Source of the DNA: an uncultured Anaerolineae bacterium
GTDB taxonomy: Bacteria > Chloroflexota > Anaerolineae > Promineifilales > Promineifilaceae
Assembly: GCA_937943625.1 (NCBI GenBank)
Contig: CALEAD010000079.1
Span: 1-64,000 of the forward strand
Direction: 5' to 3'
DNA length: 64,000 bases
Under the pieces are notes generated by a model. It was given only the letters and a program-made list of their open reading frames with translations. It was not told the origin of the DNA and did not search any database. Positions 8,484 to 17,792 of this stretch are shown here, one piece after another (position 1 is the first letter of the stretch; the number at the start of each line of letters is the position of its first letter). Position numbers and translations under genes: made by a program.

Positions 8484-9197
8484 ATGATTGCCCGCTATGC
8501 CTCTCAACAACCCGCCGCACCCCTGCGGGCACACCTCAGCGAAGCGCGCACGCGGTCACGCAACGCACGCCTGGCCAAAGCCGCCCCAAGCAGATTAACC
8601 ACCTCGCTACTGCTTAAAGGGCTAACGGCCGTTTACCTGCTCTGGCTCATCTACCACCGCCTGTTCAACCCTGCCTGGCTGCGGGCACTCCCCAACGGCT
8701 TTCAGGAACTGTTCTGGCTGAGCGAGCTGGCGGGAGCCTGCACGCTGGCGCTGGTCTGGCTGGCGCTGCTCTGGCTGCGCCGCACCCCGCTCACCCCATC
8801 AGAAGCCCCCCCATCCCCGGCAATTGCGCCCCTGTCTATTGACGAACTTTATGCCCTCAGCCCACGCGCCTTTGAGGAGTACGTGGCGCAGCTATTTCGC
8901 CAGAAAGGGTACGTTGTCACGCTGCGTGGGCGCAGTGGCGATCATGGCGTGGATTTAGAGCTGATGCAGGCCAACGGTCGCCGCGCCATTGTACAATGCA
9001 AACGCTACCGCAGCGCCATCGGCCCAGACGTGGTACGCGAGCTGTACGGCACGCTGATGCATGAACGCGCCGCGCGCGCCTTTCTCGTTACCACCGCCGA
9101 CATCTCAGACGCAGCCCGGCGCTGGGCGCAGGACAAGCCAATCACGCTGATAGACGGCCGTACCCTGAGCCAGATTGCGCGCGATTTTGCCACATAA
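8484..9197 (+). CDS. Membrane-tethered Mrr-like restriction endonuclease-fold protein
   Basis: The protein has 237 residues. The C-terminal half (about residues 118-230) is an Mrr_cat/PD-(D/E)XK nuclease domain. It contains the entry helix LSPRAFEEYVAQLF, then GRSGDHGVDLEL with the catalytic Asp, then IVQCKRY with the QxK catalytic pair. Two hydrophobic segments precede it (around LTAVYLLWLIYH and ACTLALVWLALLWL), so the nuclease is probably held on the inner membrane face. Mrr-type enzymes cleave modified DNA, but similar membrane-anchored relatives have other or unknown roles. No methyltransferase lies beside it. Confidence 0.85.
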   Translation: MIARYASQQPAAPLRAHLSEARTRSRNARLAKAAPSRLTTSLLLKGLTAVYLLWLIYHRLFNPAWLRALPNGFQELFWLSELAGACTLALVWLALLWLRRTPLTPSEAPPSPAIAPLSIDELYALSPRAFEEYVAQLFRQKGYVVTLRGRSGDHGVDLELMQANGRRAIVQCKRYRSAIGPDVVRELYGTLMHERAARAFLVTTADISDAARRWAQDKPITLIDGRTLSQIARDFAT

Positions 9198-9258
9198 GGG
9201 GCACGCATAGGGGGCAAGCGACAAAAAATCCACCAACTATCCACACACTGGAGATTTC

Positions 9259-10629
9259 ATGACCGATTCAAACATTCTCACGCAAATAGATGCCCACATT
9301 CAGCAAAACACTGATTACTGGCTGGCGCAGCTAGCGCGCCTCTGCGCCCAGCCCAGCATCTCTGCACAAAACATCGGCATCCAGGAAACGGCCGAACTCG
9401 TCGCCACCCTGCTGCGCGAACAGGGCTACCACGCTGAAATCATGCCCTCAGATGGCTACCCCGTGATATACGGGGAGGGGGGCGCAGGCGAAAAAACCCT
9501 GCTCCTCTACCTGCATTACGACGTGCAGCCGCCAGAACCGCTAGAGCTGTGGGAATCCCCTCCCTTTGAGATGACCCGGCGCGGCGACCTCTTCTACGCA
9601 CGCGGCATCAGCGACGACAAGGGGCACATCATCAGCCGCCTGGCAGCGCTGGCGGCCGTACGTGATGTACTGGGTGAGCTACCCTGCCGTGTGAAGTTTA
9701 TCATCGAAGGTGAGGAAGAGGTGGGCAGCCCGAACATGCCCACCTTCATCTGGCAGCACAAAGAAAAGCTGGCTGCCGATGCCTGCATTTGGGAATTTGG
9801 CGGCGTGGATTACAACGGCACACCCATGCAATCTTTGGGCATGCGCGGCATTTGCTACACCGAGCTTTCCGTGCAGACGGCAACGATGGATGCCCATTCA
9901 GGGCTGGGCGGCTCCATCTTCCCCAACGCAGCCTGGCGGCTGGTGTGGGCGCTCAACTCGCTGAAGGATGAGAACGAGCACATTCTTATTCCTGGCTTTT
10001 ATGAGAACGTGCGCCTGCCGAGTGCGCTTGACCTGGAGCTGCTGGCAAAGTTGCCGGACTATGCAGCGCAGCTCAAGCAAAATTATGGCCTGGCCAGCTT
10101 CCTCAAGGGGATTGCGGGCGGGCTGGAATTGAAGCAAACGGCCGTTTTCGCGCCAACCTGCACCATTTGCGGCCTGACCGCCGGCTACCAGGGCGCGGGC
10201 GTGAAAACAGTGCTACCGGCCAAAGCCAGCGCCAAAGTAGACTTTCGCCTGGTTCCTGACCAATCGCCGGAAGAAATCGCCACCAAGCTGCGCGCTCACC
10301 TGGACACGCAAGGCTTCAACGACGTAGAAGTAAAGCTGCTTGGCGGGGGGCGTCCGGCCAAAGTGCCGCCCGATCATCCCTTTGTGCAACTGGCGAACGA
10401 AACGGCCGTTGCCGTCTATGGCAAAGAGCCGCTGGTTGAGCCAATGGTAGGCGGCAGCGGCCCCAACTACCCCTTCATCCACGTGCTGGGGCTACCCGTC
10501 GTCTCTGCGGGCATTGGCTACCCTGGCAGCCAGGTACATGCCCCCAACGAAAACATGCGCCTGGACTACTATCTGCTGGGCACGCGCCACACGGCCTACA
10601 TCATCGAAGGCTTTGCACGCATGGCTTAA
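9259..10629 (+). CDS. M20/M25/M40 family metallopeptidase (dipeptidase-like)
   Basis: At 456 residues it fits the CNDP-like dipeptidase branch of M20. Metal ligands and catalytic residues are visible: LYLHYDVQP (HxD), GISDDKG (bridging Asp), EGEEEVGS (catalytic Glu and ligand) and a late His in SQVHAPNE. The middle part (about 190-320) is the dimerisation lid domain. It would hydrolyse short peptides or N-acyl amino acids in the cytoplasm with two zinc ions. A ribosome site (GGAGATTTC) precedes ATG 9259. It stands alone between an Mrr-like gene and a convergent mutase. Confidence 0.93.
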   Translation: MTDSNILTQIDAHIQQNTDYWLAQLARLCAQPSISAQNIGIQETAELVATLLREQGYHAEIMPSDGYPVIYGEGGAGEKTLLLYLHYDVQPPEPLELWESPPFEMTRRGDLFYARGISDDKGHIISRLAALAAVRDVLGELPCRVKFIIEGEEEVGSPNMPTFIWQHKEKLAADACIWEFGGVDYNGTPMQSLGMRGICYTELSVQTATMDAHSGLGGSIFPNAAWRLVWALNSLKDENEHILIPGFYENVRLPSALDLELLAKLPDYAAQLKQNYGLASFLKGIAGGLELKQTAVFAPTCTICGLTAGYQGAGVKTVLPAKASAKVDFRLVPDQSPEEIATKLRAHLDTQGFNDVEVKLLGGGRPAKVPPDHPFVQLANETAVAVYGKEPLVEPMVGGSGPNYPFIHVLGLPVVSAGIGYPGSQVHAPNENMRLDYYLLGTRHTAYIIEGFARMA

Positions 10630-10633
10630 AAAG

Positions 10634-10676
10634 CAGAGCGGTCAGCGGTCGGCGGTCAAATGCGCGCCGACCGCTC
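10634..10676. terminator. Perfect inverted repeat between convergent genes, likely bidirectional terminator
   Basis: A GACCGC-family repeat forms a perfect 11-bp stem (10644-10654 with 10665-10675, arm AGCGGTCGGCG) around a 10-nt loop. It fills the 47-nt space between the M20 peptidase and the phosphohexomutase stops. An A-run (AAAAAG) on one side gives a T-run for the minus strand only. Here the repeat probably serves as a transcription end signal. Confidence 0.6.
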
Positions 10677-12104
10677 CTACGCCTTTCCCGCCACTGCCTC
10701 GCCAAAGGCCAACAGCGCCTTCACGCGCGCGTCGTTGGGCGCTTCGGCATACACGCGCAAGACCGGCTCCGTGCCAGACGGCCGTATCAGCAGCCAACTG
10801 CCATCATTCAGATAATACTTCACCCCATCCGTCGTCTGCACATCCTCCACACAAACGCCGGCAATCTCATACGGCGCCTGCTCGACCAGCAAGCGCACCA
10901 TTTCCGCCTTTGCCACTGGCCGCGAGAGCTTCAGGTCGGTGCGCTTATACTGCGCCGGGCCATACGTTTGCAGCAAATCAGCGACCAGCTCATGCAGCGG
11001 CGCGCGCGCGTCTGCCATTACCTCTAGCAGCAACAGCCCCAGCAGTACGCCATCCCCTTCAGGAATATGCCCTTTGATACTCATACCACCTGACTCTTCG
11101 CCACCCATCACCACATCATGCGCCAGCATCAAATCGGCAATGTGATTGAAACCAACGGGCGTTTCAATGGTCGAAAGGCCATACTCGGCGGCAATGCGGT
11201 CAATCATGCGCGTGGTGGAGACGGTGCGCACCACGTAGCCGCGCCAGCCGCGTTTGCTGAGCAGATAGCGCAGCACCAGGGCGAAAATACGATGCGGGTC
11301 CACAAAACGGCCGTTGGCGTCTACCGCGCCAATCCGGTCTGCATCCCCATCTGTGGCCAGCCCAACGTGCCAATGCCCCGCCTGAATGGTAGACATCAGC
11401 AGCCCCAGGTGGCGCTCAATGGGTTCCGGGTGAATGCCACCAAAACCAGGGTTCATCTCATGGCGAATGTTCATCACCCGCGTGCGGCCACGTGCCAGCA
11501 TCTCGCCAATCACCCCGCGCCCAGAGCCATACATACCATCCGCTACCACGCGCAGTTCACCACTCGAAATCACGTCCAGGTCCACCAGCTTGCTAAGATG
11601 CTCGTAATATGCCCAGGCCGGGTCAAATTTGATGATGCGCTCTTGTTTGATGGCTGTATCCAGCTCCATCAGGCGCGGCTCTTTTTGCGCCTGCATGTTT
11701 TCTTGCAAAATGCGCTCCACGCGCTTGTGCTGCTCTGGGCTGGCGCTGCCACCATAATGCGCCTTCAGCTTCACGCCGTTATAGCGCGGCGCATTGTGGC
11801 TGGCGGTAATCATCACCCCGGCTGCCGCCCCCCGGTGCTTGATGGCGTAGCTGACCGCGGGTGTCGGCGTGTCGGCGCGCGCCAACCAGGTGTGAATGTC
11901 GTTTGCCGCCATCACGCGCGCCACTTCGGCGGCGTAGCGGTCAGAAAGAAAGCGCGTATCGAAGCCCACAACCACATTGCGGTTGTGGGGAAACTCGACG
12001 CACACGTAATCGGCAATGGCCTGGGCCACCAGGCGCAAATTGTTAAAGGTAAAGGTGTCGCTGATGACGGCCCGCCAACCGTCTGTGCCAAATTTGATAC
12101 TCAT
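10677..12104 (-). CDS. Phosphoglucomutase/phosphomannomutase family protein
   Basis: The 475-residue protein shows all four alpha-D-phosphohexomutase signatures. These are FGTDGWRAVI at the N terminus, the phosphoserine loop MITASHNAPRYNG, the magnesium loop TDGDADRIGAVD, the sugar-binding loop GGEESGG, and the phosphate-binding RPSGTEPVLRVY near the C terminus. It interconverts hexose 1- and 6-phosphates, feeding nucleotide-sugar synthesis for glycans. Preference for glucose, mannose or glucosamine cannot be decided from sequence. It lies convergent to the M20 gene. A repeat-derived hairpin lies upstream of the start. Confidence 0.93.
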   Translation of the reverse strand: MSIKFGTDGWRAVISDTFTFNNLRLVAQAIADYVCVEFPHNRNVVVGFDTRFLSDRYAAEVARVMAANDIHTWLARADTPTPAVSYAIKHRGAAAGVMITASHNAPRYNGVKLKAHYGGSASPEQHKRVERILQENMQAQKEPRLMELDTAIKQERIIKFDPAWAYYEHLSKLVDLDVISSGELRVVADGMYGSGRGVIGEMLARGRTRVMNIRHEMNPGFGGIHPEPIERHLGLLMSTIQAGHWHVGLATDGDADRIGAVDANGRFVDPHRIFALVLRYLLSKRGWRGYVVRTVSTTRMIDRIAAEYGLSTIETPVGFNHIADLMLAHDVVMGGEESGGMSIKGHIPEGDGVLLGLLLLEVMADARAPLHELVADLLQTYGPAQYKRTDLKLSRPVAKAEMVRLLVEQAPYEIAGVCVEDVQTTDGVKYYLNDGSWLLIRPSGTEPVLRVYAEAPNDARVKALLAFGEAVAGKA

Positions 12105-12167
12105 AGAAAACCTCGGAAAGATTTTGGATGTGGTTTATAATGCCTTGATCTGGGGCTTTGTAACTTT

Positions 12168-12258
12168 TTCAACCGCTGATGGCAGACTGCCGACGGCAGG
12201 CTGCGGCGTTTGGCGGTCGGTGATTAGCAGTCTGCTGTCGGCAGTCCGCAGTTAAACA
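12168..12258. repeat. GACCGC-family inverted repeat element
   Basis: Two 20-nt arms (12185-12204 and 12227-12246) pair with 17 of 20 matches around a 22-nt loop. The units are GCAGACTGCCGACGG and its complement. The element lies 60-150 nt upstream of the minus-strand mutase start and directly downstream of the glycerate kinase stop side. Confidence 0.75.
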
Positions 12259-12263
12259 TTTCC

Positions 12264-13631
12264 TCACTCCATCGGATAGCTGAGAATGATCAATAGGTCA
12301 TTAACATTGGTGGCGGTGGGGCCGGTTTGCAACAGGTGGGGCGTCCCAGTTACCCTTTCTAGCTCCTGAAAGTAGGTGTGGCTGTCATTGCGCGCGAGAA
12401 AGGGGAGCGGGTCCAGGCGGCGACTACGGCCGTTTGCCACACTCTCTCCCGTTATCATTGCCCCCGCCGCAGGTGTGGGGCCATCCTCGCCATCAGTGGC
12501 AAAGCAGGCAACGACGCGCCGCGGTGCGCCTTGCAGGGCCAGCGCCGCCGCCAGCGCCATCTCCTGATTGCGCCCCCCCTTGCCTGGCCCGCGTAGCGTC
12601 ACCGTTGTTTCGCCGGCCAGCACGTAGCCGTGGCCCGGCAGCGTATCTCTGGCAATTGCCGCCGCTACACGCCCCACTTCGCGCGCCTCGCCTTCTAGCT
12701 GCGCTGTTAGCAGGTGAGGAACAAAGCCAAGCTGTACGGCTTTAATCATGACTGCGCGCGCGGCCTGGCACGCATCGCCAATAATCAGGTTATGAGCGCG
12801 AATTTCTGGCGGCGCAGGCTGGTTTTTAACCTGATGTAGAGCCTGGATGATTTGCTGCCACACGGCCGTTTCCAGCCGTCGGCCTACCTGATACCGCGCC
12901 AGCACGGAAACAGCCTGCGACAGCGTTTCTGTGCTGCGCACCGTGAGGCCACTGCCGATCACGTGCAGGGGATTCCCGACCACATCGCTGAGAATCAGGC
13001 CGATGCAGGTTGCGGGTGCGGCCCACTGCGCCAACCCACCCCCTTTAACGCGGTCTAGCTGGCGACGAACGCAGTTGAGTTCCTGAATGGTGCAGCCGCT
13101 GGCCAGCAGTGCCGCATTGAGCTGCTGCCACGCCTGCAGCTCAATGACCGGCTGGGTCAGCAGCGCCGACGCGCCACCAGAGATCAGGCAAAGCACCAGG
13201 TCGTGCACAGTTGTTTCGGCTAACAGGTTGGCAACGGCCGTTGCCGCCTGCACGCTCACTTCATTAGAGACGGGATGACCTGCTTCATAAAGGGCAAACT
13301 CGGCAGTGCGCTCCGCCAACAAAGTTCCATTAAGCTCAGCGCGCCAATTGCGCTCTCCTTGTTTGGTGACAATCACACCGGCGGCAATCTGGTCACCGAT
13401 GCTTTTCATTGCTGCCAGCGCCATGGGTACGGCCGCTTTGCCCACGCTCACAAGAAAAATACGGCCGTCGGCGGGGTGGTGCGTGTGAATGATGCTTTCA
13501 CGGCCAATCGCCAGGGAACGGCCGTTAAAGCGCAAATGAGCCGCCACCGCCGCCGCCGGGTCGGCCGCCGCCAGCGCCGCGCGCACTATCTGGTTCACGT
13601 GGTCTGGATAATCCGCAAAACGAAGCGCCAT
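12264..13631 (-). CDS. Glycerate 2-kinase (DUF4147/MOFRL family)
   Basis: The 455-residue protein has the N-terminal DUF4147 domain, with SVGKAAVPMA and then GHPVSNEVS and LISGGASALLT, and the C-terminal MOFRL domain with GGRNQEMALAAALAL and CFATDGEDGPT. This is the class II glycerate kinase family. It phosphorylates glycerate at O2, feeding lower glycolysis. The frame is open to 13874, but the extra residues overlap the upstream lipoprotein gene in another frame and are Arg-rich, so the ATG at 13631 (MALRFADYP) was chosen. It follows the solute-binding lipoprotein at 46 nt. Co-transcription is possible. Confidence 0.88.
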   Translation of the reverse strand: MALRFADYPDHVNQIVRAALAAADPAAAVAAHLRFNGRSLAIGRESIIHTHHPADGRIFLVSVGKAAVPMALAAMKSIGDQIAAGVIVTKQGERNWRAELNGTLLAERTAEFALYEAGHPVSNEVSVQAATAVANLLAETTVHDLVLCLISGGASALLTQPVIELQAWQQLNAALLASGCTIQELNCVRRQLDRVKGGGLAQWAAPATCIGLILSDVVGNPLHVIGSGLTVRSTETLSQAVSVLARYQVGRRLETAVWQQIIQALHQVKNQPAPPEIRAHNLIIGDACQAARAVMIKAVQLGFVPHLLTAQLEGEAREVGRVAAAIARDTLPGHGYVLAGETTVTLRGPGKGGRNQEMALAAALALQGAPRRVVACFATDGEDGPTPAAGAMITGESVANGRSRRLDPLPFLARNDSHTYFQELERVTGTPHLLQTGPTATNVNDLLIILSYPME

Positions 13632-13677
13632 ATCACCCCTTGCCTTCTGCCGCTTGCCCCCTGTCACTTGCCCCTCT
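13632..13677. repeat. Low-complexity CTTGCCCC-type tandem repeat
   Basis: The 46-nt gap between two minus-strand genes is made of variants of CTTGCCCCCTG/CACTTGCCCCT. It is another short tandem repeat family placed immediately upstream of a start codon (13631). Confidence 0.5.
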
Positions 13678-15024
13678 TTACGGCTGCAACGCCGCAGCCG
13701 CTTCCTCAGCGACGACTTGCGGCGTTGCGACCTGGCTGAGCACATCAGCAACGGCGTTACCCAGGATGCCCATAATCGTGTTGCTTGCCCCAAGGGGAAA
13801 CGGCCGTGCCAGCAGCAGTTCCGGGCCAAGAAATGCCACGTAAGCATTATCCTGCGGCCAAAGAGCAAACGCATCCTGGCGCGCAGGCAAAATGCCGCTG
13901 GCGTAGCTCCATTCCGCCAGCCGTTCCGCTTCCATCAGCGCCAGCATCACCTGCACTGCCAGACGTTGTTGCGCCGGTTCGGGTGTGCTCACCGCCCAGG
14001 CCCAACCGTTCACCAGGGGAGTGAGACGGCCGTTAATCCCCGGCAATGGTGCGTAAGCCAGCGGACGACCGGTTGTCTGCGTTAGCAAGAGCTGATCGGC
14101 CGTTGTTTGCACCATCGTGCCGCCACCGCTCATAAAAAGCTGCCAGGCTTCCATAATAGTTCCAGCACTGCTGCTCTGCGTTGCAATCAGCCCACTGGCG
14201 CGCCCGGCGGCAAGCTGCTCCAAGGCACGCCTCAGCGGCTCCACCTGCAAAACAGATTGTCCCGTTTCATTGATCAGAACGCCACCCGCATCCAAATAAA
14301 GTTGCAGCACCAGCGTTGCGCCAGCCCGCCCTCCACCAGCGATCACCAGGCTCTGTCCCGGCAGGGCAAGCAGTTCCTCCCACGTTTTCGCTGGCCCTTC
14401 GCTAAACACCCCCGGCGTATAAGCCAGGTGACCAAGTCCGGTGATTGCCAGCGGATACCCGGCAATCTGCGCATCTGGCTGTGCCAGGGTGCGCGCCGCC
14501 GGGTAGAGAGAGGCCAGGGCCGAATCATCCAACAATCCGTTAAGCGGATAAATCAGGCTGTCATTCAGGGCCGCGCCAAGTTGTTCAACGGGTAAGATGA
14601 TCAGGTCTGGCAGGATGTCAGGGGCTACGTGACGGCCGGTGCGCAGGTAGTTCAACATTCCCCCCTGGCCACTGACCATTTTTTGCTCAACGCGCACTTC
14701 CAGATTGGGAATATCGGCTGTTACCTCCTGAAGCTGCTGTAGAAACGTTTCGCTGCCGGGTGTGGTGCGCGTGGCAATCTCAGGTGGCAGCCAGATGATG
14801 AGTAGCTGGGCAACCGGTGTGACGTTGGCAGGCACACCAACCGCAGGTGTGTTTGCCCCTGCCGGGGTGACAATGGGCGTTTCTTGCGGCGGTGAAACAG
14901 CTCCAGGCGTTAACCCGGTCGGCGTTACTGAGGGGCTTTCTGCCACAGGCACGCCTGATTGCTGCATGCAAGCCGGCAGGCATACCAGGCAAAGTAACAG
15001 GATAAGCGTAAGTGGACGTTGCAT
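13678..15024 (-). CDS. Extracellular solute-binding lipoprotein (ABC transporter type, orphan)
   Basis: The protein has 448 residues from ATG 15024. The N terminus is a lipoprotein signal (MQRPLTLILLLCLVCLPAC) with lipobox LPAC. A Thr/Pro/Val-rich linker follows, then a family 1-like periplasmic binding fold (ATRTTPGSETFLQQLQE, LPDLIILPVEQLG, KTWEELLALPGQSLVIAG). Such proteins bind sugars or other small solutes at the cell surface, but no permease or ATPase gene is adjacent. TATACT (15032-15037, minus strand) stands 7 nt before the ATG with no ribosome site, so the message is probably leaderless. The ligand is unknown. Confidence 0.82.
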   Translation of the reverse strand: MQRPLTLILLLCLVCLPACMQQSGVPVAESPSVTPTGLTPGAVSPPQETPIVTPAGANTPAVGVPANVTPVAQLLIIWLPPEIATRTTPGSETFLQQLQEVTADIPNLEVRVEQKMVSGQGGMLNYLRTGRHVAPDILPDLIILPVEQLGAALNDSLIYPLNGLLDDSALASLYPAARTLAQPDAQIAGYPLAITGLGHLAYTPGVFSEGPAKTWEELLALPGQSLVIAGGGRAGATLVLQLYLDAGGVLINETGQSVLQVEPLRRALEQLAAGRASGLIATQSSSAGTIMEAWQLFMSGGGTMVQTTADQLLLTQTTGRPLAYAPLPGINGRLTPLVNGWAWAVSTPEPAQQRLAVQVMLALMEAERLAEWSYASGILPARQDAFALWPQDNAYVAFLGPELLLARPFPLGASNTIMGILGNAVADVLSQVATPQVVAEEAAAALQP

Positions 15025-15253
15025 AAACAGAAGTATAGACGAATTAGTCGAGTCGTCGAGAAGCATACCATTAACGCAGCAGTTCTCAATTTGGGCGTAG
15101 TTCTGGCTGCCAACAACCGACCACCGCCCGCTGACAGCCGCCCGCCGCTTGACATCACTTTTTTCGCAAGCTAGACTTTACAACATCCATGAGTAAAGTG
15201 CAGTCTGCAATCATTGGTTGGTTGGTTTGGCGGCAACATGCGAGGACAGGTTA
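15025..15253. promoter_or_regulatory. Divergent promoters: lipoprotein (minus) and aroH operon (plus)
   Basis: For the plus strand, TTGACA (15149-15154), a 17-nt spacer and TAGACT (15172-15177) form a near-consensus sigma-70 promoter about 76 nt before the aroH start. For the minus strand, TATACT at 15032-15037 lies 7 nt from the lipoprotein ATG. A GACCGC-type repeat run occupies about 15113-15148. Confidence 0.7.
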
Positions 15254-15664
15254 ATGGGCACGGCCGTTTACGGCATACGTGGCGCAATTGATGTCGCAAG
15301 CAACGACAGGGAAGCGATCCTGTCTGCTACCATGCGCCTGCTGCAAGCCATTCTGGATGCCAATCCCCAGCTAAACCTGGCCCACATTGCCAGCGCCTTC
15401 TTCACGCTGACCCCCGATTTAGACGCTATTTACCCTGCCGCTGCCGCGCGCGCCCTGGGCTGGGAACAGGTTCCGCTCCTTTGTGCCCAGGAAATTCCTG
15501 TGCCAGGGGGGCTGCCACGCTGCGTGCGCGTGCTCATTCATTGGAATACAACCCTTTCACAATCACAAATCAATCACGTCTACCTGGGGCAGGCGGCACA
15601 GCTGCGGCCCGATCTGAATCCTAACGGCCTGCCGCCAACACCTTCACGGCATGACTCAGGTTGA
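15254..15664 (+). CDS. aroH: Chorismate mutase, AroH class
   Basis: From ATG 15254 the protein has 136 residues, slightly longer than Bacillus AroH (127). VYGIRGAIDV at the N terminus holds the active-site Arg, TPDLDAIYPAAAAR is the conserved helix with the second Arg, and CVRVLIHWNT carries the Arg that contacts chorismate carboxylates. It converts chorismate to prephenate in the cytoplasm as a trimer. The frame opens at 15218, but the 12 extra residues are not family-like and AGGACAGG precedes the chosen ATG. It heads an aroH-aroF-tyrA run that channels carbon towards tyrosine. Confidence 0.9.
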   Translation: MGTAVYGIRGAIDVASNDREAILSATMRLLQAILDANPQLNLAHIASAFFTLTPDLDAIYPAAAARALGWEQVPLLCAQEIPVPGGLPRCVRVLIHWNTTLSQSQINHVYLGQAAQLRPDLNPNGLPPTPSRHDSG

Positions 15665-15834
15665 CAACCTGGGCTATCTTTTCAAGGGAGACTTCATGTT
15701 ACAAGGCAAACGGCGGACCACAGACCGCAGACGGTCAGAAATTCTTGTAGCATGTTCGGCGGTCAGCAGTCTGTGGTCGGCGGTCACTTTCCGCAGTCGG
15801 CAGTCATTTTCACAGGAATTGGGAGAAGACAACT
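15656..15834. repeat. Repeat-derived leader between aroH and aroF with terminal Shine-Dalgarno
   Basis: The 170-nt gap starts with a CAGGTTGACAACCTGGGCTA hairpin. A pair of inverted 16-nt arms (15713-15728 and 15766-15781, 14 of 16 matching) of the GACCGC family follows. A further unit CGCAGTCGGCAGTCATTTTC runs into GGGAG (15821-15825), 9 nt before the aroF ATG. The repeat thus reaches the ribosome site. Confidence 0.75.
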
Positions 15835-16884
15835 ATGATGATTGTTATGCACGCAGAGGCAACTCAGGAACAAATCAGCGCTGTGGTCAAGAAAGTAGAA
15901 GCCAGTGGCTTACAGGCTCATCTGTCACGCGGCGCAGAACGCACGGTAATTGGCGTAGTAGGTGACAGCCGCAAAATTCAGCCAGAAAATTACACTCATC
16001 TATCTGGCGTTGAGCAGATTCTGCGCATTACGCGCCCTTATAAAATTGCCTCGCGTGAGTTTATTCCGTTGGACACCCAGGTAAGGGTCCGTGATCTAAC
16101 GATTGGCGGCAGGCAAATTGTTCTCATCGCCGGACCATGCTCGGTAGAAAGCCGCAGCCAGCTCTTAGAAACAGCGTATGCCGTGCGCGAAGCGGGCGCG
16201 CACGCCCTGCGCGGCGGCGCATTCAAGCCGCGCACCTCTCCCTATTCGTTCCAGGGACTGGGGGAAGAGGGGCTGCAATATCTGGCGGAGGCGCGCGCAG
16301 AAACGGGCCTGGCCATCGTCACCGAAGTGATGTCTGTCAGCCAGCTTCCACTGGTGACAGCTTATGCCGATGTGCTGCAAATTGGCGCACGCAATATGCA
16401 AAATTACAACCTGCTACACGCCGTCGGCGAAAGTCACTTTCCCGTTCTGCTCAAGCGAGGCCTGTCCGCTACTATCGAAGAGTTGCTGATGTCGGCCGAG
16501 TACATTCTCTCGCACGGCAACCGGCGCGTCATGCTGTGCGAGCGTGGCATTCGTACCTACGAGACGGCTACACGCAATACGACAGACATTAACGCCATCC
16601 CCGTGCTGAAATCGCTTACGCATTTGCCGGTTATTTTGGACCCAAGCCACAGCACCGGTCATTGGGCTTACGTAACGGCCGTTGCGCGCGCGGCCGTTGC
16701 CGCTGGTGCCGATGGGCTGATCGTAGAGGTACACCCGCAACCGGAGAAGGCTGCTTCGGACGGTGGCCAATCGCTAAAACCGGAACGCTTTGCTGAACTG
16801 GTGCGCCAGGTGGGCCGTATTGCCGAGGCAATTGAGCGGGAACTGGCGCCTGTGCCACAACCAACGGCCATTTCCGTCCCATGA
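15835..16884 (+). CDS. aroF: 3-deoxy-7-phosphoheptulonate (DAHP) synthase, type I-beta with N-terminal regulatory domain
   Basis: The protein has 349 residues. Residues 1-70 form a ferredoxin-like regulatory domain ([23 protein letters not shown]) typical of Thermotoga-type DAHP synthase. The TIM-barrel follows, with [46 protein letters not shown] and DPSHSTGHW, the known PEP/erythrose-4-phosphate and metal sites. It catalyses the first step of the shikimate pathway and is probably feedback-regulated through the N-terminal domain. The ribosome site lies directly behind an intergenic repeat. tyrA overlaps its end. Confidence 0.96.
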   Translation: MMIVMHAEATQEQISAVVKKVEASGLQAHLSRGAERTVIGVVGDSRKIQPENYTHLSGVEQILRITRPYKIASREFIPLDTQVRVRDLTIGGRQIVLIAGPCSVESRSQLLETAYAVREAGAHALRGGAFKPRTSPYSFQGLGEEGLQYLAEARAETGLAIVTEVMSVSQLPLVTAYADVLQIGARNMQNYNLLHAVGESHFPVLLKRGLSATIEELLMSAEYILSHGNRRVMLCERGIRTYETATRNTTDINAIPVLKSLTHLPVILDPSHSTGHWAYVTAVARAAVAAGADGLIVEVHPQPEKAASDGGQSLKPERFAELVRQVGRIAEAIERELAPVPQPTAISVP

Positions 16885-17690
16885 CCACCGTTACTCCCCT
16901 GGGCAAAACCCGCATCGCCATTGTCGGCCTGGGGCTGATGGGCGGCTCACTGGCGCTGGCGCTACGCGGGCGGTGCGCCGCCCTGTATGCCGCTGATCCC
17001 GACCCGCACACGCAAGAAGTGGCGCAGGCGCAGGGAATCGTAGACATCATGTGTGCCGAGGCCGCCAATCTGCCGCCGGCCGATTTGCTTATTCTGGCTA
17101 CGCCGGTGCGCACCATTGTGCGCCTGCTGCACACCCTGCCCCAGTGGCACCCCACCCCGGCGGTTGTGTTAGACCTGGGCTCTACAAAAACGGCCGTCAC
17201 CCAGGCCATGGCCACCCTGCCCGCACCATACGATCCGCTGGGCGGACATCCCATGTGTGGCAAGGAAGTTGGCTCCCTGGCAAATGCGGAAGCGTGCCTG
17301 TACCAGGACGCAACCTTTGCCCTCACCCCTCTGCCCCGCACCACAGCGCGCGCGCAGTACCTGGCAGAAGCCCTGGCAACGGCTGTTGGCGCGCGTCCCC
17401 TCTGGCTGAATGCCGAAACTCACGACCGCTGGACGGCCGTAACCAGCCACGCCCCCTACCTGATTGCTCGCGCCCTGGCCGCTTCTGCGCTGCCAGAAGT
17501 CGCCCCCCTAATAGGCCCTGGCTTTCGCAGCAGCACGCGCATAGCCGCTACGCCACCCGGCATGATGCTGGACATTCTCGCCACCAACCGTGCCAACGTG
17601 CTGAACGCCCTGGCCGCTTTCCGTGTCGAATTAGCCAGGCTAGAAGCGGCGCTCGTGGTTACAGACGAAGTCACGCTGCGCGGTGAGTGA
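16881..17690 (+). CDS. tyrA: Prephenate dehydrogenase
   Basis: The 269-residue protein begins with a Rossmann motif, [17 protein letters not shown], and carries GGHPMCGKE and [13 protein letters not shown], the conserved catalytic/substrate region of TyrA. It oxidatively decarboxylates prephenate to 4-hydroxyphenylpyruvate with NAD(P). It overlaps aroF by 4 nt (ATGA) and follows aroH, completing a compact route from DAHP to the tyrosine precursor. There is no ACT domain at the C terminus, so feedback control may sit in AroF instead (inference). A strong terminator follows. Confidence 0.93.
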   Translation: MTTVTPLGKTRIAIVGLGLMGGSLALALRGRCAALYAADPDPHTQEVAQAQGIVDIMCAEAANLPPADLLILATPVRTIVRLLHTLPQWHPTPAVVLDLGSTKTAVTQAMATLPAPYDPLGGHPMCGKEVGSLANAEACLYQDATFALTPLPRTTARAQYLAEALATAVGARPLWLNAETHDRWTAVTSHAPYLIARALAASALPEVAPLIGPGFRSSTRIAATPPGMMLDILATNRANVLNALAAFRVELARLEAALVVTDEVTLRGE

Positions 17691-17727
17691 AAGCAGCTAC
17701 ATAAATTTACTGATGTTTGTTACAAGC

Positions 17728-17763
17728 AAAAAGGGAGGCGCCTTTCGGCCAACCTCCCTTTCG
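17728..17763. terminator. Bidirectional rho-independent terminator between tyrA and thiolase gene
   Basis: A perfect 9-bp stem AAAGGGAGG (17730-17738) pairs with CCTCCCTTT (17753-17761) around a 14-nt loop, with an A-run before and T residues after. It lies between convergent tyrA and the beta-oxidation cluster, so it can end transcripts from both sides. Confidence 0.8.
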
Positions 17764-17792
17764 ACTCCTACACGAAAATTTTCGCCTAACGC

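Noticed and set aside
8484..10629. Mrr-like gene considered as part of a restriction-modification or defence island
   Set aside because: Neighbours are a membrane protein and an M20 peptidase. No methyltransferase, helicase or other defence gene is present.
11118..12140. Plus-strand open frame of 340 codons opposite the phosphohexomutase
   Set aside because: The opposite strand has all phosphohexomutase signatures. The translation of this frame is His/Arg-rich and unlike any family.
13678..15024. Solute-binding lipoprotein and glycerate kinase considered as a sugar-uptake operon
   Set aside because: The two are close on one strand, but there are no permease or ATPase genes, so a complete uptake system cannot be supported from this window.
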